A stretch of DNA of 63,166 bases, from contig CAJNCW010000008.1 of NCBI GenBank assembly GCA_905221345.1, positions 1 to 63,166 of the forward strand, given 5' to 3'. Under the pieces are notes generated by a model. The model was not told the DNA's origin. It ran no database searches and worked only from the letters and a program-made list of their open reading frames with translations. Below are positions 36,821 through 45,426 of the stretch, piece by piece. Origin of the DNA: a bacterium. Lineage in GTDB: Bacteria > Bacillota > Bacilli > Lactobacillales > Streptococcaceae. The position numbers were made by a program, and so were the translations under genes. Position 1 is the first letter of the stretch. Each line of letters begins with the position of its first letter.

Positions 36821-39373
36821 ATGAAATCATTTTTTAAAACATATTGGACCTATTTTATTTCTTTCATCATTCCTGTAGTGATTATGTCTGGAGTATATTT
36901 ATCTCAAGGTATCTACTGGAATAGCGATACATCTCCACTATTAGGAGATGGTTTTCATCAATACGTTATTTTTGATGTAGCTTTACGAAATATTCTACAT
37001 GGAAATGGCAGTTTGTTTTACACCTTTACAAGTGGCCTCGGACTGAATTTCTATGCTCTATCTAGTTATTACTTAGGTAGCTTTCTCTCACCTCTAGTTT
37101 ACTTTTTTAATCTGTCGAATATGCCAGATGCTGTTTATCTGACCACTCTTTTAAAATTTGGATTGATTGGTCTGTCAACCTTCTTTAGTCTAAATAGATT
37201 ATTTAAAGATATTCCGAAATCTTTAAAACTTGCCTTATCTACTTCCTATGCTTTAATGAGTTTCACTGTCAGTCAGTTAGAGATAAAAACTTGGCTAGAT
37301 GTTTTTATCTTGGTTCCTTTGATTATAACTGGTTTACACCTACTTATAACACAAAAGAAGCGCCTACTATACTTTACAAGCTTGTCAATCTTATTTATTC
37401 AAAATTATTATTTTGGATATATGACAGCATTATTTCTTATTTTCTGGTATCTCTGCCAAATTTCTTGGGACTTTAAAACTCGAAAATCATCTTTTCTTGA
37501 TTTTTTTGTTACCTCCTTTTTAGCAGGAATGGCTAGTTTGATTATGACTCTTCCTACACTGTTTGATTTACAAACTCATGGTGAGAAGTTGACTGCCATC
37601 ACAAAATTAAAAACAGATAGTAGCTGGTATCTAGATATTTTCGCAAAACAATTCATTGGATCTTTTGATACAACTAAGTATGGATCTATACCAATGATTT
37701 TTGTTGGATTGCTTCCTTTTATTTTAACCATTCTATTTTTCACAATAAAATCCATAAGGTTTCACGTGAAACTTACCTATGCAATTTTCTTTATTTTTTT
37801 AATATCAAGCTTTTACATAGAGGCACTTGATCTATTTTGGCAGGGGATGCATACTCCAAATATGTTTTTGCATCGCTATGCTTGGATTTTTTCTACTCTG
37901 TTAATTTATACTGCAGCAGAAGTCTTAAATTGCCTGAAAGAACTGAAGCTCTGGAATCTATTTGTCTCACTTTTTCTTGTACTGACAGGATTTTTGGCTA
38001 CTTTATACTTTAAATCACACTATTCTTTTCTAACAGATTTGAATATCCTACTCACTCTTGAATTTCTACTAGTTTATGCTCTTTTACTTCTTGCAGTCAT
38101 TAGAAAATTTATCTCTGTAAATCTATTCGCAATTCTTTTTTCTTTATTTATAACAGCTGAGATAAGCTTAAATGCATCATCTCAAATGGAAGGAATAGCT
38201 AAAGAATGGGCCTTTGCTTCTCGTAGCGCCTATAATAGAGATATCACCGCTATGGAATCCATTCTAAACCAAATTGACAAGCCATTTACACGTACTGAAA
38301 AACTGCAAATTCAGACAGGAAATGACAGTATGAAATTTAATTACAATGGAATCTCTCAATTTTCGTCTGTACGAAATCGTTCAGCTAGCACTAGTTTGGA
38401 CAAACTTGGATTCAAATCCTCTGGAACCAATCTTAATCTTCGTTATGCCAATAACAGTCTTTTAGCAGACAGTCTATTTGGAATCCAGTACAATATTTCT
38501 GAAACTTCGCTTGATAAGTATGGCTTTCAAGAGATTTATCAAAAGGATCATTTAACCTTATATAAAAATCAACTCTCTTTACCCATTGCTTTTGCCACTC
38601 AATCTATTTACACAGATGTAAACTTTAACAATCACACTCTGGATAATCAGGCTCTATTTATAAACCAGCTTGCTAATCTCAACTTAGATTACTTCTCCCA
38701 AATAGCATCTGATAAAACAGATACTTCAGATGGTTTAACGAGCATCACAGGTTCTGCGAATGAAGATGCAAAGATTGATTATCAAATTGAGGTTCCTCAA
38801 AATAGCCAAGTCTATCTCTCTTTTTCAAATCTTCATTTTACAAATGATAAGCAAAAGAAAGTTGACATCCTTGTCAATGGTGAAAAAAAGATTTTTACAA
38901 CTGACAATGCCTTTAATTTCTTTAATTTGGGTTATACTGAAGAACAGAAAGCTTTCAATATCAGTGTTAGTTTCCCTGAAAATTCTCAGGTGTCATTTGA
39001 ATCTCCAACCTTCTATCGTTTAGATACTCAGGCTCTTACTGAGGCAATTCAAAAAATTAAAGAACAACCTGTAGAAGTATCCACCTTTAAAAATAAAGTC
39101 TTTGCTACATATGAAGTTAAACAAGATACCTCTATTTTCTTCACTATTCCTTATGACAAAGGTTGGTCTGCATACCAGGATGGGAAAAAACTTGAAATCA
39201 AGCAGGCTCAAACTGGTTTTATGAAAGTTGATGTTCCAAAGGGAAAAGGCACCATTACACTTTCCTTTATCCCCAATGGTTTTGTTATTGGAGCAGCCTG
39301 CTCACTAACTGCCCTTCTTCTTTTTGGGATCTATAATCACAGACGAAATTTATCTAAGACAGAAAAAGATTGA
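36821..39373 (+). CDS. YfhO-family membrane protein (putative glycosyltransferase)
   Basis: An 850-aa polytopic protein with about a dozen hydrophobic helices (within residues 10-460 and one near 825-842) and a large extracellular region (about 465-820). It belongs to the YfhO family, whose Bacillus and Listeria members glycosylate lipoteichoic acid or related polymers using lipid-linked sugars. DGFHQY and the LHRYAWIFSTL region fit family positions. Start ATG; SD weak (GAGGTAAC). Contains a parS site. Convergent with the Pip-like gene through a shared terminator. The sugar and acceptor are unknown. Confidence 0.82.
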   Translation: MKSFFKTYWTYFISFIIPVVIMSGVYLSQGIYWNSDTSPLLGDGFHQYVIFDVALRNILHGNGSLFYTFTSGLGLNFYALSSYYLGSFLSPLVYFFNLSNMPDAVYLTTLLKFGLIGLSTFFSLNRLFKDIPKSLKLALSTSYALMSFTVSQLEIKTWLDVFILVPLIITGLHLLITQKKRLLYFTSLSILFIQNYYFGYMTALFLIFWYLCQISWDFKTRKSSFLDFFVTSFLAGMASLIMTLPTLFDLQTHGEKLTAITKLKTDSSWYLDIFAKQFIGSFDTTKYGSIPMIFVGLLPFILTILFFTIKSIRFHVKLTYAIFFIFLISSFYIEALDLFWQGMHTPNMFLHRYAWIFSTLLIYTAAEVLNCLKELKLWNLFVSLFLVLTGFLATLYFKSHYSFLTDLNILLTLEFLLVYALLLLAVIRKFISVNLFAILFSLFITAEISLNASSQMEGIAKEWAFASRSAYNRDITAMESILNQIDKPFTRTEKLQIQTGNDSMKFNYNGISQFSSVRNRSASTSLDKLGFKSSGTNLNLRYANNSLLADSLFGIQYNISETSLDKYGFQEIYQKDHLTLYKNQLSLPIAFATQSIYTDVNFNNHTLDNQALFINQLANLNLDYFSQIASDKTDTSDGLTSITGSANEDAKIDYQIEVPQNSQVYLSFSNLHFTNDKQKKVDILVNGEKKIFTTDNAFNFFNLGYTEEQKAFNISVSFPENSQVSFESPTFYRLDTQALTEAIQKIKEQPVEVSTFKNKVFATYEVKQDTSIFFTIPYDKGWSAYQDGKKLEIKQAQTGFMKVDVPKGKGTITLSFIPNGFVIGAACSLTALLLFGIYNHRRNLSKTEKD
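37758..37773. other. parS site inside the yfhO-like gene
   Basis: GGTTTCACGTGAAACT contains the perfect 14-bp core GTTTCACGTGAAAC. It lies about 10.6 kb from dnaA. Confidence 0.92.
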
Positions 39374-39396
39374 CCAAAGAATTGGTCAATCTTTTT
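39365..39396. terminator. Bidirectional terminator between yfhO-like and pip-like genes
   Basis: AAAGATTGACCAA / TTGGTCAATCTTT is symmetrical with A and T tails on both sides, so it can end both converging genes. It overlaps the last codons of both. Confidence 0.85.
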
Positions 39397-42049
39397 AACC
39401 TTCTTCCATTTTCTTAGGTTGATAAGCTAGCATACCTAAAGCAGTAAATAAAGCTAGAGTTATAATAAGGAAAATCACTTGGTGATGAATATTTCCTGTC
39501 ATAGAGATTGTTTGTCGTAAGCCTGATACCGAGTAACTCATTGGTAACCAAGGATTGACACCTTTGAAGAAATCATTTGTCAAAGCAAGGGGATAGGTAC
39601 CTGCACTTGATGCTAACTGTAATAAAAGTAAAATAAGAGAGAAGAAGGCTCCTAAACGGCTATTCCAAGTTGTTAAAGCTGTCACCATAGACATGAAAGC
39701 TAAACTTGTGATTATAATTAGAATCAAGGTTCTCATCTCATGATTAGCAGTCAATCCAATAAGATGAACACCTCCATAAACTAAAACACCTGCTAAGACA
39801 GCTATAATCCCATTTATTTCAGAACGAGACTTCAACCAAGCCCAACGACTCTCTGGATGACGTCCAGAAGGCAACTTAGCAAAAATCATATTAGTAGATA
39901 TAGCAGCAACAAAAAGAGCAACTGATATCATATAAGGAGCCATGGCAATCCCATTTACAGGAACTTGGTCATTATCTGTTTTTGAGAGAACTAGAGGTTC
40001 AGATAATGTTTCTGCATTTTTAGATTCTGTTGAAGCTGATTTGAGTTGATTATTAGCATTGCCTAATCCTTGTCCTAATGAATCAACTCCCGTCTGTAAA
40101 TCTTCAAGACTAGAGGTTAAGGTTGTTCCACCTTCTGTTAGTTTTACAGCACCATCTGCAATCTTCATAGCACCACTTCCTAATTGAGATACTGCAGAAA
40201 GTAACTGTATTGATTTATCCGTCAATTGACCAGAACCAAATTGTAATTTAGTAAGGCCTGCTATCAGCTCTGGGTTCTTATTATTCAATTGTGCAGAACC
40301 AGTTGACAAGCTTTCTATACCTGATACTAATTCTGGAGCTTTTCCAGCTAACGCATCTACTCCAGCTGTCAAGCTTGATGTATTTTCTGTCAACTTACTT
40401 GATCCAGAAACTAATTGATCTAGACTAGTTGTTAAACTTGTATTCTTTTCACTTAATTGATTAGCACCAATAGAAATAGTATCCAGTCCTTTAGTGTAGT
40501 TTATAACTCCTTTTTCGATTGACTGACTTCCAGGAACTAACTGATTGTCTACAGTAGTTTGCAATGTTGTAAATCCATTTGACAAGGTTGTCAAGGAGCT
40601 AGATGCTACAGGTAAGAGTTGATTTGCTTTCGTCTGTACATCAGATAGATTAGTTACTTGTTGTTCTGAATTCTCTATACTTTCTTTTAATCCCCCTACT
40701 GTTGTTAAAATTGTTTTTGCTGACTCAATAGTAGAATTAGAATTTTTAGAAATAGCTTCTGTCAGTTCTTTCTTTTGTTCCTCTGTGAGAGATTGATAGG
40801 TAGCTGTTGATTGAAGGTTCGCAAGAGTTTTCTCTTGTTCTGTCTGACTTTTAGTCACAATATCCTGAGCAAGAGTTGTTAGATTTGGCAAAGCTTCTGA
40901 CAATGTACTTTTCAGTTGAGTATTATCTGATATTGTAAGAGCTTGTAGTGTTTTATTTAGTTCTCCTAAGCTTGTTGCTAATTGCGCTATTTCTTCATTT
41001 TGTTGAGATGAGGACTCTAATTGGCTTGAAATTTCTTTAATACCAGTATTTAATTGCTCCATTCCATCTCTTAGTGTATCTGATTGATTGGATAATTGAC
41101 TTGTTCCGTTAGAAAGTTCTTTCACACTACTTGTATAAGCATTTACACCAACTGAAAATTGATTGAGACCTGTATCCAGTTGTGAAACACCACCTGTATA
41201 GGACTTTATACCTGTATTTAGCTGATTTACACCTGTCACCAACTCAGGAGTTTTTGAAGCTAATTGACCAAGTCCAGTGTCAACTTGTGAGACAGCATTT
41301 GTATAACTTTGTAAACCACTATTAAAAAAACCTAAACCAATATGTAATTGCTCTATAGCAGACACATAGCTTGATAAGCCTTTTGTAAATTGATCCGCTC
41401 CATTTGAAAAAGTTACACTTGAGTTAGCTAGAGTATTAAGATTTGTCGTCAATGTTTGACTTCCCGTCACCAACTGATCGGCTCCATTAGCCAATTGTTC
41501 ACTTCCGTCAGCTGCCTTATTTATCCCAGACTTCAAGTCATTCATTTTTTGAAATAAAGCCTTGGTATACGTTTCGGTAACATTAGTGGAGACGGTTTGT
41601 TTTAATTGTGTCATTGCAGAATCACTCATCTTACTTGCAATAAAGCTATGTCCACTTGACGTCTGATAATCAATTTGCATCTGTTCAGGATGATTCGTTA
41701 GGATGGAAGTAGCTTTTTCAGATAAGTCACTTGGTAATGTTACCACCATATAGTAGTCCCCATCTTCTAGTCCTTTTTTTCCTTCCTCTTCATTAACAAA
41801 GTGAAAATCTAAAGCCTTATTTTCTTTTAAATTGGACACCATGTCTTCACCTATTGTCATTGTCTGTCCATTATAAGAAGCTTCCTTATCTTTATTGACA
41901 ACTGCCACAGGTAGCTCTGATAATTTCCCATACGGATCCCACATAGATGATAAAAATATGATGTTGTATAGAGCTGGGATGAGAGAAATCCCTATCATTA
42001 CAATGATAAATGTCGGTTTTTTAAATATTGCTTTCCATTCTTTAAACAT
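39395..42049 (-). CDS. YhgE/Pip-family membrane protein
   Basis: An 884-aa member of the YhgE/Pip (phage infection protein) family. One N-terminal transmembrane helix (about residues 13-33) and a cluster of about five near the C-terminus (about 700-880) enclose a large extracellular region (about 35-690). This region is made of repeated L-x-x-G helical units (QLDTGL, QLNTGI, ELSNGT types) resembling MmpL/ESX-linked tethers. Lactococcal Pip is a phage receptor; YueB in Bacillus also serves SPP1 and type VII secretion. The start is at MFKEWK, 8 nt after AAGGAG; the longer in-frame start begins within the operator. Divergent from tetR. Confidence 0.88.
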   Translation of the reverse strand: MFKEWKAIFKKPTFIIVMIGISLIPALYNIIFLSSMWDPYGKLSELPVAVVNKDKEASYNGQTMTIGEDMVSNLKENKALDFHFVNEEEGKKGLEDGDYYMVVTLPSDLSEKATSILTNHPEQMQIDYQTSSGHSFIASKMSDSAMTQLKQTVSTNVTETYTKALFQKMNDLKSGINKAADGSEQLANGADQLVTGSQTLTTNLNTLANSSVTFSNGADQFTKGLSSYVSAIEQLHIGLGFFNSGLQSYTNAVSQVDTGLGQLASKTPELVTGVNQLNTGIKSYTGGVSQLDTGLNQFSVGVNAYTSSVKELSNGTSQLSNQSDTLRDGMEQLNTGIKEISSQLESSSQQNEEIAQLATSLGELNKTLQALTISDNTQLKSTLSEALPNLTTLAQDIVTKSQTEQEKTLANLQSTATYQSLTEEQKKELTEAISKNSNSTIESAKTILTTVGGLKESIENSEQQVTNLSDVQTKANQLLPVASSSLTTLSNGFTTLQTTVDNQLVPGSQSIEKGVINYTKGLDTISIGANQLSEKNTSLTTSLDQLVSGSSKLTENTSSLTAGVDALAGKAPELVSGIESLSTGSAQLNNKNPELIAGLTKLQFGSGQLTDKSIQLLSAVSQLGSGAMKIADGAVKLTEGGTTLTSSLEDLQTGVDSLGQGLGNANNQLKSASTESKNAETLSEPLVLSKTDNDQVPVNGIAMAPYMISVALFVAAISTNMIFAKLPSGRHPESRWAWLKSRSEINGIIAVLAGVLVYGGVHLIGLTANHEMRTLILIIITSLAFMSMVTALTTWNSRLGAFFSLILLLLQLASSAGTYPLALTNDFFKGVNPWLPMSYSVSGLRQTISMTGNIHHQVIFLIITLALFTALGMLAYQPKKMEEG

Positions 42050-42061
42050 ATTTTCTCCTTT

Positions 42062-42123
42062 TTTAAACATATTGTCTAAAATTTTGATATAATAGATTAT
42101 ACATCAAAAAATCAAAATTACAA
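42062..42123. promoter_or_regulatory. Overlapping divergent promoters and operator 1 (pip/tetR)
   Basis: Operator-like palindrome TTTAAACATATTGTCTAAA (42062-42080), one mismatch in nine pairs. The minus promoter is TTGTAA (42118-42123) with TATAAT (42096-42101). The plus promoter has an extended -10 TGATATAAT (42085-42093). The operator lies immediately after the minus -10 and overlaps the pip-like gene's SD. Confidence 0.65.
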
Positions 42124-42137
42124 GGTGGAAAATTATT

Positions 42138-42156
42138 TTTTGGACACATAGTCTAT
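42138..42156. promoter_or_regulatory. Operator 2 for the TetR regulator
   Basis: TTTGGACACATAGTCTATT matches operator 1 at 13 of 19 positions and keeps the ACA...GTCTA core. It is in the tetR leader, 22 nt before its start. Confidence 0.55.
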
Positions 42157-42177
42157 TTTTGTGCAAGAGGAGGAATT

Positions 42178-42720
42178 ATGAAAGAAAGCAACAAACGTTT
42201 AAAAACAAAGCGAATTATCGAAAATGCCATGGTTCAATTATTGATGGACCACCCCTTTGATCAAATTTCTACTGTCAAGCTAGCAGAAAAAGCCGAAATC
42301 AGTCGTTCCAGCTTTTACACTCACTACAAGGATAAGTATGATATGATTGAGCATTACCAAAGTAAGCTCTTTCATACCTTTGAGTATATTTTCCAAAAAC
42401 ATGCTCATCATAAAAGAGATGCTATTTTAGAAGTATTTGAATATTTAGAGTCTGAGCCACTTTTGGCTGCTCTTTTATCTGAGAATGGAACCAAAGAAAT
42501 CCAAAATTTCTTGAGAAATAAACTGCATATTATGCTTAGCACTGATCTTCAGAAACGTTTTATGCAACTACAACTAAATCCAATTGAACTCGAATATAGT
42601 AGCATTTATCTAACAAATGCCCTATTTGGTGTTTGCCAGACTTGGATTGCTCACGGAAAAAAAGAAAGCCCGCAAGAAATGACAGACTTCCTTATGAAAA
42701 TGTTAGGCGATACAAACTAA
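42178..42720 (+). CDS. TetR-family regulator of the pip-like gene
   Basis: A 180-aa TetR repressor. The HTH is at about residues 8-54 (IIENAMVQLLMDHPFDQISTVKLAEKA, with SRSSFYTHYKDKYDMIEHY as the recognition part). The C-terminal part (EIQNFLRNKL onward) resembles the DhaS/TetR_C group. It is divergent to the Pip-like gene with palindromic sites between, so it likely controls that gene and itself. The inducer is unknown. SD GAGGAGG. Confidence 0.9.
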   Translation: MKESNKRLKTKRIIENAMVQLLMDHPFDQISTVKLAEKAEISRSSFYTHYKDKYDMIEHYQSKLFHTFEYIFQKHAHHKRDAILEVFEYLESEPLLAALLSENGTKEIQNFLRNKLHIMLSTDLQKRFMQLQLNPIELEYSSIYLTNALFGVCQTWIAHGKKESPQEMTDFLMKMLGDTN

Positions 42721-42724
42721 GAAT

Positions 42725-42752
42725 AAAAAGAACACCGGGTGGTGTTCTTTTT
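42725..42752. terminator. Bidirectional terminator between tetR and tRNA-Asn
   Basis: AAAAAGAACACC / GGTGTTCTTTTT with GGGT loop; A and T runs on both sides serve both convergent units. Confidence 0.85.
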
Positions 42753-42758
42753 ATCTGA

Positions 42759-42832
42759 CTCCGCCAGTAGGACTCGAACCTACGACATCATGATTAACAG
42801 TCATGCGCTACTACCAACTGAGCTATGGCGGA
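42759..42832 (-). tRNA. tRNA-Asn(GTT)
   Basis: A 74-nt cloverleaf on the minus strand: acceptor TCCGCCA/TGGCGGA with discriminator G, D arm AGCTCAGTTGGTAGTAGC, anticodon loop CTGTTAA with GTT, and T arm GTAGGTTCGAGTCCTAC. CCA is not encoded. Confidence 0.95.
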
Positions 42833-42837
42833 TAAAA

Positions 42838-42909
42838 TAGTCCGTACGGGATTCGAACCCGTGTTACCGCCGTGAAAAGGCGGTGTCTTAACCCCTTGAC
42901 CAACGGACC
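42838..42909 (-). tRNA. tRNA-Glu(TTC)
   Basis: A 72-nt cloverleaf on the minus strand: acceptor GGTCCGT/ACGGACT (one G-T pair), anticodon loop TTTTCAC with TTC, T arm ACGGGTTCGAATCCCGT. It lies 5 nt upstream of tRNA-Asn in the same unit. The same 5' 26 nt recur at the end of the window. Confidence 0.95.
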
Positions 42910-42932
42910 ATCTATCTGTAGCAGATATAACC

Positions 42933-42960
42933 ATTATATCAATTTCTTACTAATTGTCAA
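42933..42960 (-). promoter_or_regulatory. Promoter of the tRNA-Glu/tRNA-Asn unit
   Basis: Consensus TTGACA (42955-42960) and extended TGATATAAT (-10 at 42933-42938) with 16-nt spacing. The -35 directly abuts the comE stop codon. Confidence 0.85.
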
Positions 42961-43713
42961 TCACTTTTTAGTTTTTTTCTCTAGAATATCTTTCAGTTTA
43001 CGAACTTTCAAGCGGGTAATGGGACAACGATGATCTTCATAAAAGACAACTTCTAAATTCTTTCGATCAATTTCTCTAACATTTCCAATATTGACTAGGA
43101 AAGATTTATGAGGAGAATAGAATCGCTGGGTATGTTTGTCCTTCTCCTGAATATCTATCATAGTTCCATAGAACTCTTTGGCAAAATTCTTACCAATAAT
43201 CCGCAACTTATGAGAAACACCTGTTGTTTCGATATACAAAATATCATGGTAAGGGATTTTCAAATCATTTCCCTTATAGTTGTAATCAAAATAGTCTACA
43301 ACATCTTCGTTTTCAAGCAGCATGCTCTTAGTGTAAAAAATACTCTGCTCGATACGTTTTTTGAACAATTCATCATTGATGTCTTTGTCTACAAAATCTA
43401 GGGCTGATACCTGGTATTTGTACGTTAAGGTAGCAAATTCAGATCGACTGGTAATAAAGACAATAATAGCATAAGGATTGTGATGACGGATAAACTGTGC
43501 CACTTCAAAGCCCTTTTTCTCAATTCCGTGAATATCGATATCTAGGAAATAAAGCTGATTTACTTCATCATTTTCGATATATTCCTTAAACTCACGAACT
43601 TTTCCTGTTGTCTTGTAAGAAATAGGAATATTTGATTCCTCCGAGATTTCATTCAATATTCTCTCAAGTCTCACTTGATGCTCAATAACATCTTCTAAAA
43701 TTAGTACTTTCAT
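42961..43713 (-). CDS. comE: Competence response regulator ComE
   Basis: A 250-aa AlgR/AgrA-type regulator. The receiver domain (residues 1-125) has phosphoacceptor Asp58 (YFLDIDIHG) and the conserved EDV near the N-terminus. A LytTR DNA-binding domain covers about 145-245 (IPYHDILYIETTG, HKSFLVN). ComD-phosphorylated ComE binds paired direct repeats upstream of comC and comX to launch competence. It overlaps comD by 4 nt. Confidence 0.97.
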   Translation of the reverse strand: MKVLILEDVIEHQVRLERILNEISEESNIPISYKTTGKVREFKEYIENDEVNQLYFLDIDIHGIEKKGFEVAQFIRHHNPYAIIVFITSRSEFATLTYKYQVSALDFVDKDINDELFKKRIEQSIFYTKSMLLENEDVVDYFDYNYKGNDLKIPYHDILYIETTGVSHKLRIIGKNFAKEFYGTMIDIQEKDKHTQRFYSPHKSFLVNIGNVREIDRKNLEVVFYEDHRCPITRLKVRKLKDILEKKTKK

Positions 43714-45029
43714 TCAAATTCCCTCTTAAATCTAATAATTTGTCTAAATGTGTTGTCTTCCATCTCTGTTTCTAAAATAATGTTGTCATACTTATCTAAA
43801 ATCTCTTTGACATTATTAAGCCCTAGACCTCTATTTCTTCCCTTTGTAGAGAAACCTAAGGCAAATAAGTCCTCTGAAGGTGTCATAGTGATTTTACATG
43901 AATTCTGGATGACTATAACTGTTTCAAAATCCATTTTAATGACTGCAACTTCCATTTGTTTCAAGTAACTATCTGCAGCACCTTCAACAGCATTATTTAA
44001 TAGAATACTCATGATACGAACAAGATCAAGTAAATCTATTGACAGTCTAGTAATGACATCTTTTACTTCCAATGTAAACTCTACATCATTATTTCGTGCA
44101 TATACGATTGATTGAGCAATCAAACTTCGTAAAGCCGAATCTTCTATGTTATTTAAATCAAAGTAAGTATATTTGTCTGACCTCAATTTCTGATTTGCTT
44201 TTACTAAGACTTCCTTGTAAATTCTGTCAATTTCTTGTAAATCCCCACTGTCAATTGCCATTTGCATGCTGACAAGCATCCCAGCATAGTCATGACGAAA
44301 ACCTCGAATTTCATTATACAAGCCCACAATTTCATCTGTATAATTCTGTAAATATTTTTGTTCAAATTTCTTTTGTTTTAGAGCAATCTCTTTTTCAACT
44401 TGAACCTTGTAAGAATTCATTGCAAAGAAGGTTAAAAGGAGCCCAACAAAAACTACGGATGATAAAATACTTCCAAAACTATTTAAATGAGAAATAGTAC
44501 TCACTATATCTGAAATAAAAGAGACGATATGCAAGAAGATAAATGCATATAGCACTTTTTTCAAAAAAGAATAGAGATATTCTTTGTCAAAATATTTAAG
44601 TTCTAGGTTGAAATAGGTGATAATTTTTTTAATTATAAAATAGGTTAATAACAAAACTACCAAAAAGAAAAGATCTTCATGTTGTAATGCTAATTGATCT
44701 CCTGTTATAGAGGATAAAGTTACCGATATGAATGTATGGGTAGTGTGATATAAAAGAGAAATTAATAAACTAATAAAAATTCCTTTATATTTATCATATT
44801 TCTTTAATCCTCTTAAATAACCATATATCACTAAAGGGAATAAAAATTTCTCTCCCCCTAATCCATGTAAAGATACAAAATAAAAGAAAAATTCAACTAC
44901 TAACTGTAATATAAATAGCCAAATGCTGAACACATATAATTCTTTTTTAGTTGTTTTACAAATCCATTCATAATTTCTGCTAAGAATAAAAAGACCTAGA
45001 ATAACTATTGCCAATCCGAATAAATTCAT
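43710..45029 (-). CDS. comD: CSP receptor histidine kinase ComD
   Basis: A 439-aa HPK10 kinase. Six or seven N-terminal transmembrane helices (within residues 1-205) form the peptide receptor. The phosphoacceptor His246 is in GFRHDYAGML; the N-box is SILLNNAVEGA (about 336-346) and the G-box GRNRGLGLNNVKEIL. It responds to the CSP encoded by comC just upstream, so the hydrophobic sensor half should co-vary with this pherotype. It lies 22 nt after comC and overlaps comE. Confidence 0.97.
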   Translation of the reverse strand: MNLFGLAIVILGLFILSRNYEWICKTTKKELYVFSIWLFILQLVVEFFFYFVSLHGLGGEKFLFPLVIYGYLRGLKKYDKYKGIFISLLISLLYHTTHTFISVTLSSITGDQLALQHEDLFFLVVLLLTYFIIKKIITYFNLELKYFDKEYLYSFLKKVLYAFIFLHIVSFISDIVSTISHLNSFGSILSSVVFVGLLLTFFAMNSYKVQVEKEIALKQKKFEQKYLQNYTDEIVGLYNEIRGFRHDYAGMLVSMQMAIDSGDLQEIDRIYKEVLVKANQKLRSDKYTYFDLNNIEDSALRSLIAQSIVYARNNDVEFTLEVKDVITRLSIDLLDLVRIMSILLNNAVEGAADSYLKQMEVAVIKMDFETVIVIQNSCKITMTPSEDLFALGFSTKGRNRGLGLNNVKEILDKYDNIILETEMEDNTFRQIIRFKREFE

Positions 45030-45051
45030 TATTTCCTACCCTAATTTTTAA

Positions 45052-45177
45052 TTATTTTCTTTTTTGAAAAAGAAGACTACGTATTACGTCTGGAATTCTC
45101 CTTTCCCCACCTTGAATCTCCTGCAATTCTTTCTCCGTAAGCTTTTTAAACTGTTCCAATTTAACTTTGTTTTTCAT
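45052..45177 (-). CDS. comC: Competence-stimulating peptide precursor ComC
   Basis: A 41-aa precursor, too short for standard ORF lists. The leader (residues 1-24, MKNKVKLEQFKKLTEKELQE then IQGG) ends in the Gly-Gly processed by the ComAB exporter. The predicted mature peptide is the 17-residue ERRIPDVIRSLLFQKRK. It keeps the CSP hallmarks: acidic first residue, Arg at position 3, hydrophobic middle and basic C-terminus. It differs from the two main pneumococcal CSPs. SD AGGAG lies 8 nt upstream. First gene of comCDE. Confidence 0.96.
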   Translation of the reverse strand: MKNKVKLEQFKKLTEKELQEIQGGERRIPDVIRSLLFQKRK

Positions 45178-45202
45178 AATAAAATCTCCTGTATTGTTTT
45201 TC

Positions 45203-45230
45203 TTGTAAGTTAACTTACAAACCTATTATA
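45203..45230 (-). promoter_or_regulatory. comCDE -10 box and leader palindrome
   Basis: TATAAT (45225-45230) on the minus strand is followed 4 nt later by a perfect 18-bp palindrome, TTGTAAGTTAACTTACAA (45203-45220). Transcription should start at the edge of the palindrome, so it could be a 5' RNA hairpin or a protein-binding site. Confidence 0.7.
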
Positions 45231-45261
45231 CAAAATGAAGATTATTTAAGAAAAATTTCTT

Positions 45262-45291
45262 CTCAACTGCACTGTTTTGTACCTGAAATGC
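45262..45291 (-). promoter_or_regulatory. ComE-binding direct repeats of comCDE
   Basis: On the minus strand GCATTTCAG, 12 nt, GCAGTTGAG: the ComE-box pattern (aCAnTTcaG-N12-aCAgTTgaG), about 35-60 nt upstream of the -10. Confidence 0.88.
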
Positions 45292-45302
45292 ACTTTTTTA
45301 AG

Positions 45303-45332
45303 AAAAAAGCTGGGAGTAATCCCAGCTTTTTC
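45303..45332 (-). terminator. tRNA-Arg terminator
   Basis: AAGCTGGGA / TCCCAGCTT stem, loop TTAC, with a T run on the minus strand (A/T runs on both sides). It lies 10 nt after the tRNA and separates it from the comCDE control region. Confidence 0.85.
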
Positions 45333-45342
45333 TCTAATGTAC

Positions 45343-45416
45343 TGATCCCAGCAGGATTCGAACCTGCGACCGTTCGCTTAGAAGGCGAATGCTCTATCCA
45401 GCTGAGCTATGAGACC
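45343..45416 (-). tRNA. tRNA-Arg(TCT)
   Basis: A 74-nt cloverleaf on the minus strand: acceptor GGTCTCA/TGGGATC (two G-T pairs) with discriminator A, D arm AGCTCAGCTGGATAGAGC, anticodon stem TTCGC/GCGAA with loop CTTCTAA (anticodon TCT), T arm GCAGGTTCGAATCCTGC. Confidence 0.95.
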
Positions 45417-45426
45417 TAACATGACC

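Noticed and set aside
39395..42049. Pip-like gene as a prophage gene
   Set aside because: Its repeats and membrane topology fit the chromosomal YhgE/Pip family, and the neighbours are housekeeping genes.
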